A DNA stretch of 64,000 nt, from contig NC_089731.1 of NCBI RefSeq assembly GCF_035083965.1, forward strand, positions 8,097,501-8,161,500. Direction: 5' to 3'. Source of the DNA: Branchiostoma lanceolatum (Eukaryota > Chordata > Leptocardii > Amphioxiformes > Branchiostomatidae). This document shows positions 58,201-64,000 of the stretch, in pieces (position 1 is the first letter of the stretch; each line of letters opens with the position of its first letter). The translations under genes and the position numbers were made by a program. The notes under the pieces are model-generated. The model was not told the DNA's origin. It made no database searches and saw only the letters and a list, made by a program, of their open reading frames with translations.

Positions 58201-61089
58201 TTAGGATATAAAATCATTATCATTCTGATCATTCATATCACCATTATATAGTATAACTGTAATTATTGTGAAAATGATGAAATTATCCATGCCTAAATCA
58301 GAATATCTTGTGAGGTTGATGTTTACCTGTATTGCATGTCGGACCTTTCCATCCGCTGGGACAGCTACAGATAAAGGTTTCCGGATTTGCGCGGTCCGGA
58401 GTACATTTGCCTCTTTTACATGGGTTCGGTTGGCATGGATCCACGACCTCTGTAACACAGAGACAAAGTGAAAAATGAACAAGACTTTGTAATTCTACCG
58501 GCCGATATCAAGTCCAACCACTCCCAGCAATGTCCTCTACTCATGACGGGCATGTCTATCGTATATCTTTTTTATTATTTGTGGGGCAAACTCTCAAAAG
58601 GTAATTGACAAGTAAGTGTGTTACGTTTGATCGGTACTGCGTTTGGATACACACAAAGCGTTCCACATTTACACGTTCATCTTAATAAAAATTACATTAA
58701 CAACTCTTCAAAATATTTAGAAAACAACTCCAAGTTCAGGTAGGTTTATGAATCGTAGCTGAGAATGTACGTGCTGCTTACCTGTTTCGCATGTGTCTCC
58801 CTTCCATCCTTTGGGGCAGGAACAGGTGAAGTCGTCGCCATTTTCTTGGCATATTCCATCATTCAGACATGGATTCACAAAGCATGGCTTTCCTATGGTA
58901 CACGATAACACAAATATCAACATCATTCAACATATAATCTCCATCTGCAGCTGGGAGTAGAAAATCTAATGACTTCTGAGAATCAAGGTTTTTTGTATTA
59001 ACAATCACTAACAAGGTCGTTTAACATTCCGAGTACGCATGCGCGAGGTCAAAGGTGAAGGCCTCTGAGACATTAACAAAAGACGTCTGACATTGTCATG
59101 CAAATCGACTAACGGAGTCTGGACAACCCTATTCTGTATAGATCATGGGGAGACAAGAACTGTTGCAATTCTGGGGCCTTCACCTTTGACCTAGCGCATG
59201 CGTACTCGGAGTACTGTTGTGAACAAACTTATTACCTGCGCCAATCCTTGTGCTACCTTCATCACATTAATATTGAGTACTTACACTTTTCTCAGCTAGA
59301 TGGCGCTGTAGGGGGGAGAATGCGGTCCCAACATGATTGAGATTGTACCAACACCTCCCCATGACGGTGATTGGATTAAATGTCATTACAAATGTACAGG
59401 TTGAAAGTTATTCGGGCACCTCGGTTTTCCGTACGTATTGTAAGCCCTACTGATTGTTAACATGTTGATAACGGAAAGGTAAGATAGAATGCTTTGTCGT
59501 TTGCAAGGGTCCGCCAACTCACTTTTCTCGCAGTTGTCTCCGTGCCAGTCCTCTGGACAAAAACACCGATAGCCCGCATCGTTACTGAAGCACTCTCCGC
59601 CATTTTGACATGGGTTGGAGTTGCACTGGTCTGTCTGGATGGTAGTGGTGGGGACTGCAGGAGCAGGCGTAGTCACTCCACTCTCCTCATCTTCCAATCC
59701 GCCGTCAGAATGTACTGGGATATTCGGAACTACAGCAGATGGAATATAGAATAATATTGTGCGAAATACGGGGCATCACCTTAGTTTCTGTCTAAATCTC
59801 AGGGTCACAATAAACCAATCCTACTGCTTGGGAATGCCTAGAAATATTTGAGCATCTTTCCGTAAGATATGCATACTTTCATGTTGACCCAGCAGAGTGA
59901 TGACATCTTAAAACTCAGTCGATATCGCTGATAAGTATGGGATTTTTTTGTGGAAACCCCGATGCGACCCTGTGCTTCCGACAAGTCATCGTTTCGGACT
60001 GTTAGTTTCTCTAAAATGATTTCATTCTTTGCAGCCGCATTCTTGCAAATACGTGCACGTCACTAATCACTAGTAAGACTGAACCTAGAATATGCCGCAC
60101 CATTATGCAAAGTAAGACAGTATAAACTGGAAAGGGTACAGAACCAAGCTGCCAGATTATGTGCGAACAACTACGAAAGGGTGCAATTTTCACCGAAATA
60201 AAAACAAATCTAAATTAAAATGTAACGCGGAGACAGAATGAAAATGTCCAGACTATGCATGATGTGCAAACGACTAGTAAACTGGTAGACGTACGAGCTA
60301 CTAATTATAAGCATATACTATCAGCTCAGAAAAGAACAAGGGATAGTCATGCCTTAATCAATTTGCATCTTGCAGCACAATTTAGAAAATGTTCAAGTTC
60401 AAGGTTAGAAGAGGTAGCTAACAAAGCGGTTCAGCATGTTCGAATAATGCATATAAAAGATTCCTCTATACCTGGCTCCCTTGTAGTAAGGCTGGCCGCG
60501 TCGGTCGCTACGGTGGTAGAATCTATCGGATAGAGAGTAAGAGTCGTGTTTACAGCTGTGCCAACGCTTCATGCCCAGGTACGTGTTCACGAACGGAATG
60601 TTCAGAACATAGCCACTACGAACTCCTCCAAACGGAGTCTGTCTTTCTATCCTGAACTATAGAAACGCTTCAAGTGCCGCTATTTCTGTCGTCCTATTAG
60701 ATTAAATGTATCTAAATATTGCCACTGATAATTTCAATGTTATAACATTTCTAAAACAGATATCTTTAAACAGAATTCAGGACGAAAACACAGTGGGTAT
60801 ACCCGCACAGACATTGACACTGTTAGTTCAAACACGGGTGGATTCATACAGTCAGGCCACTGTGTTAAACACCCCGAGCAATATCATGGTGAATGATGTT
60901 CGTGCACATTCTCGGCAAATTGTATATTGTGGCTTTGTGTATAAACAAAACAACGAAGACAACATTGTTCCAAACTTACAACAGCAAAGTAATGCAATCA
61001 GCGGTTGAAAACTTACCTTGTCCTTCCACGACAACATCGCTGAATACTGCCAAAAACAAGATGGCCCAGATGACAGTCTTGGACGCCAT
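46433..61089 (-). CDS. Secreted EGF-sushi-HYR-GCC2-Ig mosaic protein, polydom-like paralogue
   Basis: 23 coding exons join from ATG 61087-61089 to TAG 46433-46435, 3297 nt, about 1098 aa. Order: signal peptide ([20 protein letters not shown]); acidic and Thr/Pro-rich linker; EGF x7; sushi; EGF x2; sushi x2; HYR x2; sushi; short Cys linker; GCC2/GCC3 x2; one Ig domain; terminal EDEE. It shares the sushi-sushi-HYR-HYR-sushi-linker-GCC2 run and an EGF triplet with the ApeC gene. It lacks VWA, LamG and ApeC, and adds the Ig, so it is a paralogue with reshuffled ends. No transmembrane segment was found; it is presumably an extracellular-matrix or soluble protein. Nearly all exons are phase 1-1. 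It is divergent from the VWA gene at 62331. A split into two genes is possible but no internal start, stop or signal peptide suggests it. Confidence 0.82.
47892..48969 (-). CDS. Two GCC2/GCC3 repeats and a short preceding exon
   Basis: Exons 48883-48969 ([20 protein letters not shown]), 48457-48624 ([39 protein letters not shown]) and 47892-48056 ([38 protein letters not shown]). The short exon occupies the place of the longer dibasic-site linker in the ApeC gene. Phases are 1-1 throughout. Confidence 0.87.
49439..49627 (-). CDS. Sushi 4 of the EGF-sushi-Ig gene
   Basis: [53 protein letters not shown]. It is closest in this window to the ApeC-gene exon 28656-28853, which likewise has NGxLSCD, an FGQFC/LGKFC block and a W-R-...-PDC end, and also follows two HYR domains. 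Confidence 0.88.
49697..50013. mobile_element. Foldback element with ~135-bp inverted arms
   Basis: Arms 49726-49862 and 49879-50013 are inverted copies over their whole length, with few mismatches and a 16-nt loop. They contain CACTGAATAAAAAGA / TTTTTATTCAGTG, GAAGAAGGGGACAGATGG and CAGCAACACCTGTGCTGCAT. The right arm has the word GAAACGTCGGT. GTCTATTACAT occurs just outside both ends (49686-49696 and 50013-50023), a possible 11-bp target duplication, with 29 bp on the left unmatched on the right. A decayed relative lies at 32299-32375. It is in an intron of the EGF-sushi-Ig gene. Confidence 0.8.
50216..51508 (-). CDS. HYR domains 1 and 2
   Basis: HYR 1: exon 51275-51508 ([39 protein letters not shown]). 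HYR 2: exons 50588-50732 ([34 protein letters not shown]) and 50216-50307 ([20 protein letters not shown]). Both have the conserved PP..x.CP start and xA.D...N.A.C.F.V end of HYR. The second is split by a phase-2 intron. Confidence 0.88.
51079..51106. repeat. Short dispersed repeat, TTGCCGTACAATCGTCG type
   Basis: TTTGCCGTACAATCGTCGTG then CGATCGCA. A close copy at 54161-54190 reads TTTGCCGTAAAATCGTCGTA then TGATCGCA. Both lie in introns of the same gene, in the same orientation, within less similar flanks; probably fragments of one transposable-element family. Confidence 0.55.
51928..52631 (-). CDS. Sushi 2 and 3 of the EGF-sushi-Ig gene
   Basis: Exon 52404-52631: [46 protein letters not shown]. 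Exon 51928-52137: [50 protein letters not shown]. The donor of the latter (GTTTTTG at 51921-51927) is weak but required by the phase of the following HYR exon. Confidence 0.85.
52745..52905. repeat. TGAG/TGAC-rich low-complexity tract
   Basis: Irregular repetition of GTGAGTGA, GTGACTG and TGTGTG words in the intron between exons 52999-53127 and 52404-52631. Confidence 0.7.
52999..53886 (-). CDS. EGF domains 8 and 9
   Basis: Exon 53764-53886 ([36 protein letters not shown]) and exon 52999-53127 ([37 protein letters not shown]). Both start with a calcium-binding DxxEC motif and are phase 1-1. Confidence 0.9.
54392..54592 (-). CDS. Sushi 1 of the EGF-sushi-Ig gene
   Basis: [56 protein letters not shown] single-exon sushi domain in phase 1-1, isolated between EGF 7 and EGF 8. 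The intron on its 5' side is rich in inserted repeats. Confidence 0.88.
54679..54821. mobile_element. Short MITE-like foldback with ~19-bp ends
   Basis: Left end AAACTCTCCGAGCAGAGGA (54679-54697) and right end TCCTCTGCTTGGAGTTT (54805-54821) are inverted copies with small gaps. A second internal pair, CTTTGTCATG near 54752 and CATGACAAAG at 54795-54804, nests inside. At about 143 bp and without coding sequence, it is a non-autonomous element by structure. Confidence 0.6.
55121..55240. repeat. (TA)n followed by (GA)n microsatellite
   Basis: About 26 bp of alternating TA runs into about 80 bp of GA/GAGA purine repeat. The purine tract could adopt triplex DNA. It sits directly beside the poly(T) end of the SINE at 55264-55795. 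Confidence 0.9.
55264..55795 (-). mobile_element. tRNA-derived SINE
   Basis: On the minus strand the head carries an A-box-like TGGCGCAAGTGTAGAGC (55768-55784) and a B-box-like GGGATCTAATCC (55731-55742), spaced as in a tRNA. The tail is a poly(A) run, seen as poly(T) at 55266-55281 on the plus strand. The total length of about 530 bp implies a long central body. No clear target-site duplication was found. It is in the intron between exons 56079-56201 and 54392-54592. Confidence 0.65.
56079..56788 (-). CDS. EGF domains 6 and 7
   Basis: Exon 56654-56788 ([36 protein letters not shown]) and exon 56079-56201 ([36 protein letters not shown]). Both are calcium-binding EGF-type, phase 1-1. Confidence 0.9.
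57360..58449 (-). CDS. EGF triplet homologous to the ApeC-gene triplet
   Basis: Exons 58327-58449 ([32 protein letters not shown]), 57709-57828 ([32 protein letters not shown]) and 57360-57479 ([34 protein letters not shown]). Exon by exon they match 16345-16461, 15007-15126 and 14679-14801, including the unusual RGKCTP, CGPxPNRC and HDCDHIC cores. Confidence 0.92.
58782..59729 (-). CDS. Thr/Pro linker plus EGF domains 1 and 2
   Basis: Exon 59523-59729 begins [20 protein letters not shown], then a [11 protein letters not shown] stretch likely to be O-glycosylated, then EGF 1 ([30 protein letters not shown]). Exon 58782-58892 is EGF 2 ([30 protein letters not shown]). Confidence 0.87.
59026..59212. 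mobile_element. MITE-like element with 38-bp terminal inverted repeats
   Basis: Left end 59026-59063 and right end 59175-59212 are inverted copies over 38 bp with about three mismatches, sharing CCGAGTACGCATGCGC and AGGTCAAAGGTGAAGGCC. The interior of about 110 bp has no coding sequence. It lies in the intron between EGF 1 and EGF 2 of the EGF-sushi-Ig gene. Confidence 0.75.
60060..60190 (+). mobile_element. Non-LTR retrotransposon C-terminal relic
   Basis: The plus-strand translation near 60126-60182 reads [19 protein letters not shown], a motif typical of the C-terminal end of LINE-type reverse-transcriptase ORFs. Flanking frames contain stops. It lies in intron 1 of the EGF-sushi-Ig gene. 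Confidence 0.55.
61017..61089 (-). CDS. Signal-peptide exon of the EGF-sushi-Ig gene
   Basis: [20 protein letters not shown] then VEGQ, followed by a consensus GTAAGT donor. It has the hydrophobic core and small residues of a secretory signal. It ends in phase 1, matching the next exon 1.3 kb away at 59523-59729. Confidence 0.85.
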
Positions 61090-62330
61090 GTTCGTTTAAA
61101 ATGCCCGCACTGGACGTGCAATTCGATTACCTCTGGTGGAGGGGACGCTACAACAATGAGCTGTCTATCAGAGCTTTACAAGCCCGCACTCTTATCGGTT
61201 GAATCAACAGCACGATTTAGCAACGGTCCTCAAAACACTCGAGCCTTCAGATTGTCACAGGATGTTTGCCAGCCACAAAAAACGTGCTTGATACCACGGA
61301 ACGATGGGAAAATGTTATGGCTAAGCAGAAACACGACTCAAAGGGCACACATCCGGGGACATCGCAGGAACTATCACATATGCTGATTTGCTAAAATAAA
61401 CCGCACGAATTTGCTGTGCAAAGTGTTTTCCAAGGCTACGTACAGACGTCGGGACCAACGACCTCTTGGTCTGAGCGTTGAACCCATAATTTTGATTTGG
61501 GGTCAACAACCAAAAGTCGAGTAGTAATGAAAAACATGTTTTTATTACACTTGAGACAGCTTGTCCTTACACAAGAGGACAAATTTGTGGGGGTATTACA
61601 AATGACAACGTACGCCCCCATCTCTGCTTTCAAACATGCCCTTTGTTAAAGATATTCATATATGTGTATACTTGTTTCATGGAATTATAGACTTGTATAA
61701 TGGAGCTATTGAAAAAATATGGAAACACATGTTCGGCAACTGACCGCAAATTTGGCCACATTGTCAATCCTGCTACAATGAATGTTATTCTTTGGACAAC
61801 AAAAGAGCAGGCGCGACATTAAAAAAACAAGACAGGAAAACCTTCAAGATAAACTTCTATATCTTATCAGTTTTTATTAAGCCGTGTGGCGACTATTGCC
61901 CTCAAACGGATACCCTATTGTAACTCCACAGTGCCCCCCGCACCCCGCTGGACTTTCTTGATGAGTGCCATAGATATAGACTCTCCCATCCCTGATTCCG
62001 CAAAAGCCGCTTATCTAAACATGATCAGCTGACGCGACGCTAACTCGACAGAATCTCAACATAACAAAACTCTTCAATATCATTTGCATATAGCGATTGT
62101 CCAACTTCTAAGTAGACCAAAGGATGTTTGCTTTGGACAAGCGCCCATTTTATGATATCAGTCTCCCAAGGACCAAGACAAACAGTGTGGTATCTCTGTG
62201 GTGATCTAGAAACCACATGCGAGGTTATTTGGTTGATACCACAGTCCCTTGGTCAGGGAGCAGGTGTTGCTTGCAGTAGGCGAACCGTTAGTAAGTTTGG
62301 TTCAATAGTGGTGTGTGTGCGGCTTCCAAC
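61090..62330. promoter_or_regulatory. Shared divergent promoter region
   Basis: 1241 bp between two start codons pointing away from each other. Nearest the plus-strand ATG, 62205-62265 contains ACCACATG, GGTTATTTGG, TTGATACCAC and GGTCAGGG, which also occur upstream of the ApeC-gene start. No TATA box or other ORF with recognisable homology was seen. Confidence 0.45.
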
Positions 62331-62519
62331 ATGGCTACGCACGTAGCCTTCCGACTGGCCACACTTGCGCTTTTGGCAGTATTTCTCCGAGTGTCCGCTC
62401 AAAATACAGCCCAGATGGCGTCCAGTTTGCAAAACCAAGTGAAGAAGTATCAGGACAGCCGGGCAGATATCGTCTTTTTGTTGGACAACTCCGGCAGCGT
62501 TGGACGATATAACTTTGAG
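62331..62519 (+). CDS. VWA-domain gene, first exon (partial gene)
   Basis: Encodes a signal peptide (MATHVAFRLATLALLAVFLR) and the start of a VWA domain, [20 protein letters not shown] then GRYNFE, with an intact DxSxS MIDAS, ending at a GTATGC donor in phase 0. It is a clear paralogue of the ApeC-gene starter exons: VSAQNxAQxAS, QVKKYQD and RADIVFLLD are shared. The ATG at 62331 has a strong context (AACATGG); an in-frame ATG at 62313 adds six residues. No second VWA exon was found before 64000, so the gene continues outside the window. By analogy it may be another polydom-like gene, but that cannot be seen here. Confidence 0.8.
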
Positions 62520-63395
62520 GTATGCTTTCGAAATTTCTTACTCAGTGCTTATGGTTTGACCTAGTGATAATTCTACATAAAAAGAAATATTGACGCGCCT
62601 GATATAATTGGAAACCTGTGCCATCAAAGATGTTGAACCTTTTCAGGGATGATATGAACTTAAGAAAGATCACTCTTTATAGTTACTTATCTGTAGTTTG
62701 AATTATGAAGTCATCACAATTTGTTCGAACTAAACAGCGCAAAATGATAACGACTGTTAATGAATGTGTGGTGTACTCACGGTAGTTATCTTCTGTTCGA
62801 TAGTAAAAATAACGGATAGCTTTTGCTCATGACAAATAGTTCCATTTCAGTAACGGTGCACACCATGTTTGCCTACATGTACATGCACATGAAGTCAGTC
62901 CCGGCTCGCTAAATCTGCTACTGCACAGCTAGACTATTTTGTAGCTCGTACAAGGATTGTATTGTATGCTAATAATGTGTATCAATTGAACATGCGATTT
63001 TTAACACTTGGAATTTTTCTGACGCTTTCACCATATTGTTTGTAAATGCAGAGTAACTATGTTACTGTAACAGTTATTGTGACAGTTTGTTGTTGTGATC
63101 TACGGAAGTTTCACTCAATACGAAATGATCAGATAAAACATTTTTGGCTATTTTGGTCTGTCGAAAATGTCCCCGATTGCCTTAAGTATGCCAAATTACT
63201 GGTGACAGCATGCAACAACTTTTTTCCGTTTCCTGTAAATCTCACATTTATTTGGCAAGCTCATATCAAAGCTAGAAAAGGGTTATGCTTTTGTGTAAAG
63301 AATGTGTTGCGAAACTTCAGACACACCTTACCATGTCCATTAATACTACTATCTTTGGTTGTATCAACTTGAATGAAAAATTATGGTGTACAATC
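62520..63395 (+). other. Intron of the VWA gene
   Basis: No exon, repeat or RNA gene was recognised in this stretch. The counterpart of the second VWA exon (a VENFL...VAVVSFDD block) is absent. Confidence 0.5.
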
Positions 63396-64000
63396 ATTAC
63401 CTCCATGAAATGTCATGGATCATGGAGGTTATATTTTCAGTAGAGTTTGTCTATGTGTCTGTCTGTTGGTCAACGCGATAACTCAAGAACGGCTAGATGG
63501 ATTGGTTTCATATTTTGTGTGTTGGTAGGATGTAGCAAAAACTGGAAATGATAAGGCTTTAGGCCCCCTAGCAACGGCCCTATATACTACAGAGGATTCC
63601 GGTTTTGACATCTCGTGCTCTGGACGTGCTATGGTCACGATTTTGGGTGGTACATGTAGATAGCTCTTGAGCTCGGGAAGAAGTGACATAGGTTTGGGCC
63701 CCCTAGCAGCTAGTTCTGGAATTGCAGGGGCGTTTTTTGTAAAAAAAACTTCCGAAGAGGATAAATGAAGAAAAGAAGAACGTATTTTCCTTATATTTGG
63801 CATGTAGGTAGCTTAAACAAAGTTGTACAAATGAAATACAAATTATTCAAAATAGAGGGACATTTGGATAATCAATGAGAAAATTCTATCATTTTTTTCA
63901 ATGTATCTCTTGTCCTGGACATGCTATGGTCCTGACATTTGGGTGGCAGATGGTAGCTTTAGGTGGTAGTCAGGGCAAAATGGGGCAGGTTTGGGCCCCC
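63396..64000 (+). repeat. Third copy of the hairpin-headed repeat family
   Basis: Starts with the hairpin ACCTCCATGAAATGTCATGG and ATCATGGAGGT, then GTCTATGTGTCTGTCTG and AACTCAAGAACGGCTAGATG. Units with TTTGGGCCCCCTAGCA follow at least twice, running off the window edge. The layout mirrors 23941-25110 and 6427-7410. Confidence 0.7.

Noticed and set aside
60255..61386. Several 90-122 residue open frames around the divergent promoter
   Set aside because: They overlap intron 1, a retrotransposon relic and the signal-peptide exon in other frames, with no recognisable protein family.

Overview
Eukaryotic genomic DNA with no prokaryotic signals. Coding sequence lies in short exons, mostly 60-240 bp, with GT-AG introns. 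Exons that encode single extracellular domains are almost all phase 1 at both ends. An ApeC (apextrin C-terminal) domain, polydom/SVEP1-like genes, DAN/NBL1 and DCAF17 orthologues, and repeats carrying GAAACGTCGG and GCCGGTATAACCGCC words point to an invertebrate deuterostome, most likely a cephalochordate (Branchiostoma). The species is inferred, not shown. All exon models were read by eye from splice sites, reading phase and domain continuity.

Layout. (1) 749-1030 (+): last coding exon of a DAN/NBL1-like BMP antagonist, followed by three CRE palindromes and a TATA box. (2) 2099-10342 (-): complete 15-exon DCAF17, a CUL4-DDB1 substrate receptor, convergent with NBL1. (3) 11838-36181 (-): a 44-exon secreted protein of about 2261 aa. 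Its order is signal peptide, VWA, EGF/Cys-rich, 3 sushi, 2 HYR, sushi, dibasic-site linker, 3 GCC2/GCC3, 6 EGF, LamG/pentraxin-like, 5 EGF, 2 sushi, 3 EGF, ApeC. This is a polydom-type N-terminal half with an ApeC C-terminus. (4) 37760-44978 (-): signal peptide, three tandem copies of a two-Ig unit and a LamG-like domain; the two upstream units carry a frameshift and a nonsense codon. (5) 46433-61089 (-): 23-exon, about 1098-aa secreted polydom-like paralogue with 9 EGF, 4 sushi, 2 HYR, 2 GCC2/GCC3 and one C-terminal Ig. (6) 62331-62519 (+): first exon of another VWA gene, divergent from gene 5 and paralogous to the start of gene 3; it runs off the window.

From 11.8 kb onward the window is therefore a local cluster of mosaic extracellular-matrix or innate-recognition genes built by domain duplication. 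The same EGF triplet occurs in genes 3 and 5, as does the sushi-HYR-HYR-sushi-GCC2 block. The signal-peptide/VWA starter exon occurs three times, and a two-Ig cassette is amplified in gene 4. Introns and intergenic gaps hold several foldback/MITE-like elements, a tRNA-derived SINE, non-LTR retrotransposon remnants and a dispersed family with a hairpin head and roughly 300-bp units.

The main candidate for something undescribed is gene 3: a polydom-like adhesion scaffold ending in ApeC, a domain linked in amphioxus to peptidoglycan recognition.
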